From: Deferribacterales bacterium UBA4806 | Lineage (GTDB): Bacteria > Chrysiogenota > Deferribacteres > Deferribacterales > UBA228 | Direction of reading: 5' to 3' | Length of the DNA: 64,000 nucleotides | NCBI GenBank assembly: GCA_002402635.1 | Contig: DHGE01000126.1 | Location: forward strand, 1-64,000 | In this document: piece by piece, positions 1-7,488 of the stretch | How the letters are laid out: each line of letters starts with the position of its first letter | Numbering within the stretch: position 1 is the first letter of the stretch | Made by a program: the position numbers and the translations under genes | The notes under the pieces: model-generated | What the model saw: only the letters and a program-made list of their open reading frames with translations | Database searches by the model: none | Told to the model about the DNA's origin: nothing

Positions 1-33
1 ATAAAACCATCCTTTTCGTAGATAACTTTATCC

Positions 34-261
34 CTAAACCATTTCAACCAGTTTACCTTCATCTACCTCTTCCAGAATTGGTTTTTCAAATGCCCCGTTA
101 ATGTAATCCATTTCTTCCTTCAATAATTCCAAATCCTCACCCCAGCATTCTATGGGATGTTGTGAATAAAAAACAATATCTTCACTATCTTCGTCATAAT
201 AAACTTCTCCCACAATAAAGTCATTATTTTTTAATTTTATGACTCTGTAATCAAAATCCAT
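34..261 (-). CDS. Small acidic protein of unknown function (75 aa)
   Basis: Unrecognised. The 75-residue product is strongly acidic, with runs such as YYDEDSED near residue 21 and EEVDEG near residue 64, and shows no signal peptide or membrane segment. Its start is preceded by AAAGGA about 8 bases upstream, a fair ribosome-binding site. It is the last complete gene of the leftward operon in the window and lies directly downstream of iscB, so it may mark the resident sequence into which the iscB element inserted. Small acidic phage proteins are sometimes host-enzyme inhibitors, but nothing here shows that. Confidence 0.6.
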   Translation of the reverse strand: MDFDYRVIKLKNNDFIVGEVYYDEDSEDIVFYSQHPIECWGEDLELLKEEMDYINGAFEKPILEEVDEGKLVEMV

Positions 262-295
262 AGTTGCACGTCCTTTAAATTTATTTTAAAGATTA

Positions 296-1504
296 TTACA
301 TTTTTCTTTCTATTAATGTTGTACTTCTTGCCTGTAATCTTATACAATATTTTTTAATATTTACCTGAGAAATTGTAGTATTACCTTCTATATCCATTAA
401 AGTAAAATAACCTTCACTACTTTTACCTTTAACAAATCCTGTCCCTTTTATAGTTTTAATTAAATCAAATTTTCTTAATCCAAATAGTTTACCAGTTGGT
501 ATTTTCTTTTCTGAATGACTACCAAAGGTTTGTTTATAATCACCCTTAGATACGTGTTTTTTGTAGTAAACTACATTATCAGGTTTAACAAATTCCCCCT
601 CTTCACAACAAATAGCAATAGCATCATTATAATGACTCTTAGGTAAACCTAATATTTGTTCTCTCTTGAATTTAGTTTCATATCCAAAGGTTTCCTCAAA
701 CTCACCAAATCTTTTCTTTAACTGAGACTTTATAATATTAGTCTCTGTAGCATGTTTAGTTTTACTTTTAACACCTTTAATACTAAATTCACCATTATGT
801 AGTTTATCGTGACAGGTTTCACATAAGGTTGTTAAATTATCAGGTGTATTTGTTCCACCTTTACTTTTAAAAATAATATGGTGAACGTGTAATTTTTTAC
901 CCTTGGTTTTGCATTTTTGACACTGGTAACCATCTCTATGTAATATATAAGCTTTTAAGTTATAAAATCCTTTTTGATTACCTTCCTGATATTCTTTACC
1001 TTTAACATCAGGATTAGTAATTTTATATATATCAAAATTTCCTGTTTCCACCTTCCATCTTGTTACTGGTAATATACTTTCTACAAACTTTTTCTCCCTT
1101 AAATGTGAATCTAATTTAGATTTAATACTTGGGGCTAACCTATCCTCTTTTTTCATAGAAGCCCTATTTTGCCATCTTGGTTTTCTGTATCTAGTTTTCA
1201 TATACCTTCTATTTCTACGGTACATCTTTCTTTGTTTCATCTTTTTTGATACATCTTGTCTTATTTCAATTTCTGATTGATAAACTACTTTACCATTTGC
1301 TATAGCTGAACATCCTATCTTCTTACTACCTGTATCCATACCCGCAACTACTTCTTGCACATTCTCTTCACAATCCCAAAGTAATTTAATTGTGAAAGGA
1401 TTTTTCCTGATAACCTTTGCTTTACCATCCCTTAAAAGTTTACGTGCCTTAGCTTCTTTACAAGGCATCAAAGGATTACCATTCTTATTAATTACATACA
1501 CCAT
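296..1504 (-). CDS. iscB: IscB RNA-guided DNA endonuclease (OMEGA nuclease, Cas9 ancestor family)
   Basis: IscB proteins are omega-RNA-guided nucleases related to Cas9. The domains appear in the expected order over 402 aa. The N-terminal PLMP motif is at residues 11-14, and RuvC-I is GMDTGS with Asp57. An arginine-rich bridge helix covers about residues 92-114. RuvC-II is KVETGNFD with Glu153. An inserted HNH domain covers about 183-240, with zinc pairs Cys195/Cys198 and Cys228/Cys231 and HNH residues His208-His209, Asn223 and His232. RuvC-III is SHYNDAI with His291 and Asp294. A C-terminal TAM-interaction-like region follows. Every catalytic residue I can place is present, so both nuclease sites look active. 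The start is supported by AGGAGG at 1515-1520. The 5' flank holds a structured, GC-richer RNA gene, the expected position for an IscB omega RNA. No TnpA transposase is nearby, so it may act as a homing-type or anti-competitor nuclease. That role is inference. Confidence 0.95.
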   Translation of the reverse strand: MVYVINKNGNPLMPCKEAKARKLLRDGKAKVIRKNPFTIKLLWDCEENVQEVVAGMDTGSKKIGCSAIANGKVVYQSEIEIRQDVSKKMKQRKMYRRNRRYMKTRYRKPRWQNRASMKKEDRLAPSIKSKLDSHLREKKFVESILPVTRWKVETGNFDIYKITNPDVKGKEYQEGNQKGFYNLKAYILHRDGYQCQKCKTKGKKLHVHHIIFKSKGGTNTPDNLTTLCETCHDKLHNGEFSIKGVKSKTKHATETNIIKSQLKKRFGEFEETFGYETKFKREQILGLPKSHYNDAIAICCEEGEFVKPDNVVYYKKHVSKGDYKQTFGSHSEKKIPTGKLFGLRKFDLIKTIKGTGFVKGKSSEGYFTLMDIEGNTTISQVNIKKYCIRLQARSTTLIERKM

Positions 1505-1781
1505 GTCTTTAAGACCTCCTGTATGTTGAAGAAATGCGTATCCGAAACATCGGAGTTATTTCGGAATCCGTCCTCCTCTCGAACAGATATGGGAAGGTTT
1601 AACGATACAGGCACTATCCCTACCACACAGGATTGTTTAGTTTGTATCCATAGAGGTTGGGACTGAGGCGACATCCCAACGTATCTAATTTCTTCCCTAT
1701 CGTTTACTAACAACCTTTACCTCCTGTTAGTGTTCTGGTATCCCTGTAGCTGAAAGCTACTGAACTATTGTTCATTGGTGA
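1505..1781 (-). ncRNA. Omega RNA (HEARO-type) of the adjacent iscB
   Basis: The non-coding flank 5' of iscB is visibly more GC-rich than its surroundings and folds strongly when read on the minus strand. Stems are GTAGC/GCTAC (1760-1756 with 1750-1746), CTAACA/TGTTAG (1730-1725 with 1712-1707), GTTGGGA/TCCCAAC (1680-1674 with 1662-1656) and TCCGAAA/TTTCGGA (1565-1559 with 1547-1541). Two further pairings cross each other: AACGATA (1704-1698) with TATCGTT (1607-1601), and GGGAAG (1697-1692) with CTTCCC (1596-1591). Together they make a pseudoknot, as known for HEARO/omega RNAs. The 3' end merges with the iscB ribosome-binding site. The guide should lie just 5' of the first stem, near 1766-1781. 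The exact 5' boundary is uncertain. Confidence 0.82.
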
Positions 1782-1792
1782 GATACAACAAC

Positions 1793-2866
1793 TCATTTTT
1801 CCACAGAATGTTCTAAACCTTTCAAATAAATAATCGCATCCTCATAATATTCCAAAGCTACCATCCTATGTGAGTCAGGGTAGAGTATAACAGTTGGTAT
1901 TATATTATTAGCGTGGTCATAACCAAGTGATTCACCAAATTCATCGAACAATTTGAATGTACCGCAACTAAGAGCTAGTCTCTTTTTCCCGTGTCTCCAG
2001 AATGTTTCAAGCCCACCTTCGTGTAAATGCTCCATTGTTATGATATCTAAATCCCCAATGCTAGCTAAATCATATTTTCTTTTATGGGCGTGGTGTCTAT
2101 TCAAAACACTATTGTATTTAAGTTTGTGGTTGATACTAATCCTATATTCTTCATTTCCTACAGTAACAAAAACATACGTTCCGTTACTCCCTGTATAAAT
2201 GAATTTATTTTTGTCAACAAAAATATCTTGAGCTGATATAAGAGCCATCTTTTTAGTAAACTCTTCGTGATTACCTAATCCCACATATAAAAAACTATCT
2301 TGATACTCTTCCAATATATATTTGAATAACATCCACTGTTTGTACACTGCTATGTCAGTTTTGTCTGTCTGTGAAATTAATTTTTGTATAATAAAATTAT
2401 CTATAGTATCACCACCTAAAGCAATATACATATTCTCTTCGTTATGTATAGCGTCCAAAGTTTTTTTCAAGCGAGCTACGTCACAAAAGGGATTTCCTAA
2501 ATGAACATCGCTAATAAATGATATAGCGATAGGTTTATCAGTATTTATGTTTATTTTACTAATTTTCTGAAAAATATTATCGTGCTTCCTAAACACATTA
2601 AATTTTTCATCCTGTATTTTACACAATTCTTGCAGATACTGCTCAGGGTCAAAACCGTTTTCAAATTTTTCTCTGCTATTTTGTTCAAAAATTACCTTTG
2701 ATTTTTTTATATTCCCTCTGAAAAAATGTCTAATACTCTCTGAGCTTCTATTGTATCCTTTACACTTCATCAAATCGGATAATTGGTTATTTGTATAATC
2801 TGGGTGCTCTTCCCTGAGCTTTTTTATAAATTCTACTTCCTCATCACTCCAAAGGTTTCCTGCCAT
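1793..2866 (-). CDS. Metallophosphoesterase with N-terminal DNA-binding-like domain
   Basis: The C-terminal two thirds of this 357-aa protein show calcineurin-like phosphoesterase motifs in order: SDVHLG near residue 119, GGDTIDN near 149, GNHEE near 197 and an EHLHEGG motif near 279. All metal ligands appear present. The first ~50 residues resemble a Myb/SANT-type helix-turn-helix (LWSDEEVEFIKKLREEHP), which suggests nucleic-acid substrates. It is a candidate phage nuclease or phosphatase distinct from the SbcD-like protein at 7760-8632. Its TGA stop (1793-1795) directly abuts the iscB omega RNA element, so the element sits exactly at the end of this gene. The precise substrate is unknown. 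Confidence 0.75.
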   Translation of the reverse strand: MAGNLWSDEEVEFIKKLREEHPDYTNNQLSDLMKCKGYNRSSESIRHFFRGNIKKSKVIFEQNSREKFENGFDPEQYLQELCKIQDEKFNVFRKHDNIFQKISKININTDKPIAISFISDVHLGNPFCDVARLKKTLDAIHNEENMYIALGGDTIDNFIIQKLISQTDKTDIAVYKQWMLFKYILEEYQDSFLYVGLGNHEEFTKKMALISAQDIFVDKNKFIYTGSNGTYVFVTVGNEEYRISINHKLKYNSVLNRHHAHKRKYDLASIGDLDIITMEHLHEGGLETFWRHGKKRLALSCGTFKLFDEFGESLGYDHANNIIPTVILYPDSHRMVALEYYEDAIIYLKGLEHSVEK

Positions 2867-2877
2867 AATATCTCCTT

Positions 2878-3690
2878 TTATTTTAATTGATTTAAAGTTT
2901 GTTGTGATAACTTTTCTGCTTTTTTTCTTGCAAATGTTTTCTTTACTGCTTCACTTATTTTTTTCTTTATTTCATCAGAACGATTCTTCCCATATAAAGG
3001 ATGTTTTTCACCTTTGTGTGCATTAGACATTTTTTTCTTTGTCTCATTAGAAAGCTGTTTTCCTTTATGTGTCTCAGATAGTTTTTTCCTTGTCTCATCA
3101 GAAATTTGCTTCCCTTTTTGTGCCCCAGATATTTTTTTCTTTGTCTCATCAGAAAGATGCTTCCCATAATTAGAATGTTTTTCACCTTTATGTGCCTCAG
3201 ATAGTTTTTTTCTGTGTTCATCAGAAAGATGCTTCCCATATAAAGGATTTTTTTCACCTTTGTGTGAATTAGATAATTTTTTTCTATGCTCATCAGAAAG
3301 ATGCTTCCCATATAAAGGATTTTTTTCACCTTTTCGTGACTCCGATAATTTTCTATTATGTTCAGCAGATAATTTTACTCCTAAATTATTCCCAGCTGTG
3401 GGACAAAGGTTATACAAATTTTCAAATCCATAAGTATCAATAGCCCTCTGCTCAAAGAACAACAAATTTTTACCATCACAGTATAAAATAGGTTTAAATA
3501 CAAAATTTTCTTCACCATATTTATTCCAAGCTCTTTGAAGATGTCTATTAATGTGTGTATTTTTTATTAAACTATTTTTATGTATATATAATCTCTTCTT
3601 TAAATTTACAGCACTCCCCACGTATTTTTTTCCATCTATTTTATTCTCTATTATGTAAATACCTGTGTTATACTTTAACTCTTTTTCCAT
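2878..3690 (-). CDS. GIY-YIG homing endonuclease with NUMOD3 repeats
   Basis: Free-standing homing endonuclease of the SegA/I-TevI group. The GIY-YIG nuclease domain is at residues ~8-100, with NTGIYIIENK, KKYVGSAVNLKKRL and a conserved Glu in FFEQRAI. It is followed by about six NUMOD3 repeats of the pattern KGEKNPLYGKHLSDEHRKKL, which bind DNA, and a basic C-terminus. It has a paralogue at 11928-12785. Such genes spread between phage genomes by cutting alleles that lack them. It lies between the phosphoesterase and the M15 peptidase gene with 2-11 bp gaps and reads in the same direction, so it looks like a recent intergenic insertion that keeps the operon intact. Confidence 0.9.
   Translation of the reverse strand: MEKELKYNTGIYIIENKIDGKKYVGSAVNLKKRLYIHKNSLIKNTHINRHLQRAWNKYGEENFVFKPILYCDGKNLLFFEQRAIDTYGFENLYNLCPTAGNNLGVKLSAEHNRKLSESRKGEKNPLYGKHLSDEHRKKLSNSHKGEKNPLYGKHLSDEHRKKLSEAHKGEKHSNYGKHLSDETKKKISGAQKGKQISDETRKKLSETHKGKQLSNETKKKMSNAHKGEKHPLYGKNRSDEIKKKISEAVKKTFARKKAEKLSQQTLNQLK
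2975..3350 (-). repeat. In-gene tandem repeats encoding NUMOD3 units
   Basis: About six imperfect 50-70 bp direct repeats, starting near 2977, 3036, 3095, 3147, 3219 and 3291. The last two are almost identical, sharing ATCAGAAAGATGCTTCCC followed by the same downstream bases. They encode the NUMOD3 DNA-binding units of the homing endonuclease. The near identity of neighbouring units suggests recent copy-number change by slippage or unequal recombination. Confidence 0.8.
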
Positions 3691-3692
3691 TG

Positions 3693-4115
3693 TTATTTAC
3701 CATTTTTTAATTGTTCTAGAGCCATTTCCATAGACACGTATGTCCCATCTCTTAGGCAACCCCATCTTGCTTTAGTTCCACGACAATCTATGTGAAAACC
3801 TTTCCGTGCCCAAAACGGATATATACCCATCCCCACGAAATTTTCCAACTGTAAATCTTTAAGATAATATTCCATCATCTTTACTTGGGACTCAAAATCA
3901 ATTTTTGTGTCAATATGAAAATCTACAGCATCACCCGTATAGTGTTTGCTTTTTGTAGCGTGCCCTGAATTTTCATATCCACAATGGACAACAAACGGAC
4001 TACCCACTAAATCCCTGAGTTTGTCGAGCATCAGTAATAAATATCCGTTCATTTTCTCAGGGTCTCCCCAGTTTTCATCTTCTTTAAAATACTGTAATTC
4101 GTCCCAAATGCTCAT
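3693..4115 (-). CDS. M15-family peptidase, probable endolysin (peptidoglycan peptide cleavage)
   Basis: The 140-aa product carries the zinc-peptidase M15A signature: SKHYTGDAVDFHID (residues ~57-70), with the His and Asp metal ligands, and the second metal-binding motif GFHIDCRG (~106-113). M15 enzymes cut the D-Ala-containing peptide stems of peptidoglycan. There is no signal peptide, so release would depend on a holin; a holin-like gene is at 48337-48663. It is a compact single-domain enzyme without a wall-binding domain, as is common in phages of Gram-negative hosts. It overlaps the upstream gene by one base, indicating translational coupling. It could instead be a virion-associated lysin. 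Confidence 0.78.
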   Translation of the reverse strand: MSIWDELQYFKEDENWGDPEKMNGYLLLMLDKLRDLVGSPFVVHCGYENSGHATKSKHYTGDAVDFHIDTKIDFESQVKMMEYYLKDLQLENFVGMGIYPFWARKGFHIDCRGTKARWGCLRDGTYVSMEMALEQLKNGK

Positions 4116-4426
4116 TATTTATCACCCTCCTTTTTATAAAAAAATAACGTGTTATCAACGAGATATAGATTATTAGTATTGAAGAATGAATCTGCAACAT
4201 TTTTATACTCTGTTAAAAAGTTTATCAATAACTCTATAGTTTTCTTTTCATTACAGCTAAACAATACCACGTTAGGGTATTCTTTTTTTGCCTCTTTGAA
4301 AGGTAGCCCCAAAAAAATTAAAAATGAAAACTTTAACAGTTCTATATAAGATAATTTATCCAAAAACTCCCTTTCATTCTTATCATTTGCCAAAGCCCTT
4401 AACTGAGAAATGTTTTTTAAGTTCAT
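4115..4426 (-). CDS. Protein of unknown function (103 aa)
   Basis: Unrecognised. The 103 residues are mostly helical in appearance, with a hydrophobic stretch around residues 29-42 (LLKFSFLIFLGLPF) that is too interrupted to call a membrane segment with confidence. It overlaps the start of the M15 peptidase gene by one base and sits 9 bp after the preceding gene, so the three are probably co-translated. If the hydrophobic stretch is membrane-associated it could help in lysis, but that rests on position alone. Confidence 0.55.
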   Translation of the reverse strand: MNLKNISQLRALANDKNEREFLDKLSYIELLKFSFLIFLGLPFKEAKKEYPNVVLFSCNEKKTIELLINFLTEYKNVADSFFNTNNLYLVDNTLFFYKKEGDK

Positions 4427-4435
4427 CTTAACCTC

Positions 4436-4930
4436 TTATTTAACCCTTTTTTCCTTGTTTTGTTTTTTCATATAATACTTGTGTATTTTATCCAAAAGAT
4501 ATTGTTTAGCAAATTCTTTCTCATTTTCATCCATCCGGTTAACAATATCATTTTTCTTATTCCCTTTTGTCCTTTCAATCTCCTCTTTTAATGCTTCTTT
4601 TGTATTAACCGCTAACTGTCCTCTCTCAGCTCTACTATAAATCCGGTCAACAATATTAGCCATTTTTACCCCACTATCACTAATTATGCTATATATAAAA
4701 GCCAGTTCCTTGGTAGTTAGTGATTCCTCATCATTACTCAATTTCTGCGCTATTGACCCCAATAACCTTCCACTTAAATTAAATATTCCTTCCAGCTGTA
4801 TAGAGATACAAGCACCGTATTTGAATAAAAAATCCTCTATTGTATTAATATTTTGTAGCATCTGTTCAGGTTTACTAATTTCTATTGCTTTCTCTTCACT
4901 ACTTACATATGGTTCCAAAGATTTCTCCAT
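4436..4930 (-). CDS. Protein of unknown function, helical, basic C-terminus (164 aa)
   Basis: Unrecognised. The protein is predicted helical throughout, with a strongly basic tail (residues ~150-164, KKQNKEKRVK). The start is supported by TTGGAGG about 8 bases upstream. It is the first sizeable gene after a promoter-like sequence at 5074-5094, so it probably opens a transcription unit with 4115-4426 and the M15 peptidase. A small terminase subunit or regulatory role would fit the size, but no motif supports either. Confidence 0.55.
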   Translation of the reverse strand: MEKSLEPYVSSEEKAIEISKPEQMLQNINTIEDFLFKYGACISIQLEGIFNLSGRLLGSIAQKLSNDEESLTTKELAFIYSIISDSGVKMANIVDRIYSRAERGQLAVNTKEALKEEIERTKGNKKNDIVNRMDENEKEFAKQYLLDKIHKYYMKKQNKEKRVK

Positions 4931-5057
4931 TACATTCCTCCAAAAATTTAAACAAATTTATTTGCTCCTTTATATCCAATTCTTTTACATTTAATTTTTC
5001 TATAAGAATATTCAAAAACTGAACGTATATATTTATTATGATTAGTATTGTTTCCAT
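4899..5057 (-). CDS. Possible small protein (52 aa)
   Basis: An open reading frame beginning with METILIIINIY and ending GTICK. It fills most of the gap between the promoter-like element at 5074-5094 and the next gene, and overlaps that gene by 32 bases in another frame. The N-terminus is hydrophobic. The ribosome-binding site is poor (GTGAAG directly before the ATG), and no relative is recognised, so it may be untranslated leader. Confidence 0.3.
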   Translation of the reverse strand: METILIIINIYVQFLNILIEKLNVKELDIKEQINLFKFLEECNGEIFGTICK

Positions 5058-5073
5058 CTTCACTTTCAACATA

Positions 5074-5094
5074 TATATTATAATAACTCTTTTT
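5074..5094 (-). promoter_or_regulatory. Putative late-type promoter (copy 1)
   Basis: On the minus strand the 21 bases here contain GAGTTATTATAATATA and are identical to 56678-56698, in front of a distant structural gene. In both places ACATT lies the same distance upstream, 18 bp before TATAAT counting the six-base ACATTT or ACATTG as the -35. Two identical blocks at gene starts in functionally different regions suggest a shared promoter class. The -35 is not the sigma70 consensus. Confidence 0.45.
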
Positions 5095-5750
5095 TAAATC
5101 AAATGTTTCCATCTCTTCTTTTCTTTCTCAAAATTTTTTATATATAAAGTAATCGGTGGTATTGTATCATCTACCACCCCCCTTTTATTTACCATTACTA
5201 TCACTACATTATCCGGGATTAACTTAAATCTCTCTTCCAACATTAATCCATATATTGTAGTCTGTAAAAAATACGAATCAATCCACTCCTCAGGTTTGGG
5301 GTAGGTACTTGTTTTAAAATCAATTATGGACAAATCTCCTTCCCAATCAGCTATCAAATCAGCAGTTCCCGCTAGCCTTAATTTATCTGAATACAAAACA
5401 AATTCTACTCCCTTTATATTATTAACTGTTTTTAATAACAAATGTTGAAGATACTTTTCAAATAAAGTTTTTATTATATAATTTTTATTTATTATAACCT
5501 TATTACCTAACAAAAAATCCTCGCAACATTTATGAAGTAAAGTACCAGACTCCAATGCCTCTTTTGCTATCATATCCGCTTCTCTATCCCCAATAGATTT
5601 CCGCCACTCCTTAAACTTTTCCTGTACTTTAAGCTTTCTATTTACAAAATTAGTTACACTTCGATAAGGTTTATTATTGATAATATAATATCTTTTACCA
5701 CCAATATCTTTTTTTTCAAAATCTATTTTTTTTAATAAATTATAATTCAT
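5094..5750 (-). CDS. PD-(D/E)XK nuclease, RecB/Cas4-like
   Basis: The 218-aa protein has the core of the RecB/Cas4-like PD-(D/E)XK exonuclease fold. An early helix carries LLHKCCEDFL (residues ~71-80). The catalytic core follows as AGTADLIADW (~128-137) and LSIIDFKTS (~141-149), and then a Q-x3-Y helix (FLQTTIYGLM, ~161-170). These provide the Asp, the D-x-K pair and the Gln/Tyr typical of the family. There are no clustered cysteines, so no Cas4-type iron-sulphur site. It overlaps the upstream gene by 4 bp and lies next to recombination genes, so end resection of phage or host DNA is likely. Confidence 0.78.
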   Translation of the reverse strand: MNYNLLKKIDFEKKDIGGKRYYIINNKPYRSVTNFVNRKLKVQEKFKEWRKSIGDREADMIAKEALESGTLLHKCCEDFLLGNKVIINKNYIIKTLFEKYLQHLLLKTVNNIKGVEFVLYSDKLRLAGTADLIADWEGDLSIIDFKTSTYPKPEEWIDSYFLQTTIYGLMLEERFKLIPDNVVIVMVNKRGVVDDTIPPITLYIKNFEKEKKRWKHLI

Positions 5751-6214
5751 AGCAAAAAATCCCCTAATATGTCAATAGTTTTACCAAATGTAATATCATC
5801 TTCAATCAATATGTCGCTGAAATGTCTTAAAAAAGGGTGTTTCCTTAACTCCTCACTACTAAATTTATTGACAACTGTAAATATATATTTATTATGCTGG
5901 TGAGCAAACATAATCTCCATAGATGACCCAATGAAAGGGTAGGAGTATTTGTCCAAAAGGTCTTCATTAAAATAAGCAAAAAGAATATCACTATTATAAA
6001 TCAATTTTAAATCCATATTAACAATACTAGAACTAAAACTACCTCCATTATCCTTTACACAAGTTAACACATTATAATCCACGGGATACACAAATTCTAT
6101 CATTCCGTCCAATATGCTATTATTAATAGCACTTACAAATTTACTTCTGTAATCTCTATCCTTGTCTTTCTCTTTGTGAAAAATCCTTCCAGCTAAATAT
6201 AATTTCTTTTTCAT
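5747..6214 (-). CDS. Nucleoside 2-deoxyribosyltransferase-like protein
   Basis: The start KLYLAGRIF and the pattern D-R-D-Y-R (residues ~18-22), NSDILFAYF (~73-81) and GSSMEIMFAH (~95-104) match the nucleoside 2-deoxyribosyltransferase-like fold. In that fold the Glu of the SxxE motif is the catalytic nucleophile, here Glu99. The family exchanges or hydrolyses the base of deoxynucleosides or nucleotides, and phage members serve nucleotide salvage. The length of 155 aa is typical. It overlaps the RecB-like nuclease gene by 4 bp. Substrate cannot be told from sequence. Confidence 0.7.
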   Translation of the reverse strand: MKKKLYLAGRIFHKEKDKDRDYRSKFVSAINNSILDGMIEFVYPVDYNVLTCVKDNGGSFSSSIVNMDLKLIYNSDILFAYFNEDLLDKYSYPFIGSSMEIMFAHQHNKYIFTVVNKFSSEELRKHPFLRHFSDILIEDDITFGKTIDILGDFLL

Positions 6215-6226
6215 ATTAAACCTCCT

Positions 6227-6595
6227 TTAAACATAAAAACAATTTATCTCACACATAAAATTATTATTTACCACTTTTTCAACATAATACGAAAAACTTA
6301 TATTACACACCTTCTGATACTTTTTCCCTCTTATTTCGAAAACCTTTTCTATAACATATTCCCCATCTACCTTATGTGCTACTGTATCTATAATTTCCAT
6401 TAACTTTCTTAAATCACATACAAACCTTACCTTCAAGAATACCTCATTTTCAACTACTAAATTTATTTTATTCTGCTTCAGCTCACAAAAAACTCTTGGT
6501 TCGAAATCAGGAGCTATCTCTGTTATAATATTTACAACTTCCTCAGTATCAGCAGGCACATCAACTATTAATAAATCTAAACTATCACAACTCAT
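6227..6595 (-). CDS. Protein of unknown function (122 aa)
   Basis: Unrecognised. The 122-aa product alternates short strands and helices, with an acidic N-terminal half (VPADTEEVVNIITEIAPDFE, residues ~13-32). No catalytic motif or membrane segment is visible. Its start overlaps the end of the next upstream gene by 4 bp, indicating translational coupling within the nucleotide/recombination operon. Confidence 0.55.
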   Translation of the reverse strand: MSCDSLDLLIVDVPADTEEVVNIITEIAPDFEPRVFCELKQNKINLVVENEVFLKVRFVCDLRKLMEIIDTVAHKVDGEYVIEKVFEIRGKKYQKVCNISFSYYVEKVVNNNFMCEINCFYV

Positions 6596-6885
6596 TGTTC
6601 CCTCTTATTACCATAATTTTCATTATCATTTATCACCACCTCGTTATTTATTTTCAAATAATCAAACAAATTATCAGCCAATACATTTTCATCTTTCATC
6701 AAAAAACAAATCTCAGGGCTTACCTTTTCTAATATTACATTTTCTCCTTTCAATACACACCCTTGCTCTAAACTATAAATCATTTCTAAAAAACAACTCA
6801 CCACTCTTCTGGTTTTGGGATTACTTTCTACTCCTATTGAACTCAAAAAATCATTTACTGTAATTATTTTTTTATTAATTCCCAA
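6592..6885 (-). CDS. Protein of unknown function (97 aa)
   Basis: Unrecognised. The 97-aa protein begins MGINKKIITVNDFLSSIG and ends with an Asn/Glu/Lys-rich tail. It has no signal peptide and no motif. It is placed 9 bp downstream of the Rad50 C-terminal half and overlaps the following gene, so it belongs to the SbcCD operon. A regulatory or adaptor role for the nuclease complex is possible but unsupported. Confidence 0.5.
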   Translation of the reverse strand: MGINKKIITVNDFLSSIGVESNPKTRRVVSCFLEMIYSLEQGCVLKGENVILEKVSPEICFLMKDENVLADNLFDYLKINNEVVINDNENYGNKREQ

Positions 6886-6894
6886 TATCCCCTC

Positions 6895-7488
6895 CTATTT
6901 CAACGATATTAAATTATTGGCAGTCCGTTCAAAAATCTTACTATGAGTGGTTAGAATTATTTGTATTCCTAACTCTTTTGCTATATCCTGTAAAAACTGA
7001 GCCATTTTTTCCTGTAAATCCACAGATAAAAACTTAAATGGTTCATCAAATATAAAAACACTTCTCTGCTTTCTGTTCAAAATAAACAAAGACAATCTTA
7101 AAGCAAAGCTAACTACATCAGCAACTCCACCCCCCGAACTATCCAAAACATCTACCAGCATATCTCCTTTTTTAATATAAAAATAAATATTGTTCTTGCC
7201 TCTCTTATTATCCATTTCCATTATAAATTCATAATCATTTCCAAATACTACCTGTAATGCCTTTGTAACAATATCCGTTATCTTATATCTTATTATTTCC
7301 TGTGTTTTATTAGCCACTGTTTTAATTATGGTATCTACTTCATTTAATATCTCTAAATTACTTTTTAAAACAGATAAAGAAGCAATATTGTCTTTTATCT
7401 GCTTTTTAATCAAATCTCTTTCTCCAGTTTTCTTATCTAAAACTTGCTTTAATTTATTAATTTCCATTGCCAATCGTATTAGTTTCAT
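6895..7488 (-). CDS. SbcC/Rad50-like ATPase, C-terminal half
   Basis: This 197-aa protein is the C-lobe of an SMC-type ATPase. A coiled coil (residues ~9-60) is followed by the ABC signature-like SSGGGVADVVSFALRLSLF (~117-135). Then come Walker B VFIFDEPFKFLS (~144-155), a D-loop region and the H-loop in LTTHSK (~179-184). It has no Walker A, which lies in the separate protein at 9389-10321, so the two must pair to form an ATPase. SbcC/gp46 processes DNA ends together with SbcD/gp47, encoded between them. The start may be internal Met8 (MEINKLKQ), since the first residues overlap the preceding gene. Confidence 0.85.
   Translation of the reverse strand: MKLIRLAMEINKLKQVLDKKTGERDLIKKQIKDNIASLSVLKSNLEILNEVDTIIKTVANKTQEIIRYKITDIVTKALQVVFGNDYEFIMEMDNKRGKNNIYFYIKKGDMLVDVLDSSGGGVADVVSFALRLSLFILNRKQRSVFIFDEPFKFLSVDLQEKMAQFLQDIAKELGIQIILTTHSKIFERTANNLISLK

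Noticed and set aside
1..33. Possible start of a further leftward gene at the left edge
   Set aside because: An ATG occurs near position 10 on the minus strand after AAAAGG, but only three codons are in the window, so no gene can be supported.
1492..1713. Open reading frame of 73 codons overlapping the iscB 5' flank
   Set aside because: It covers the strongest stems of the omega RNA, overlaps the iscB start, has no family resemblance and arises because the structured RNA happens to lack stops in one frame.
296..1790. Group I or group II intron carrying an HNH gene
   Set aside because: The protein has RuvC-I/II/III plus bridge helix and PLMP motif, so it is IscB rather than an intron HNH enzyme, and the flanking genes are not interrupted.
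2975..3350. Direct repeats that look like a CRISPR array or minisatellite
   Set aside because: The repeats keep the reading frame and encode NUMOD3 units of a homing endonuclease; spacing is irregular and there are no cas genes.
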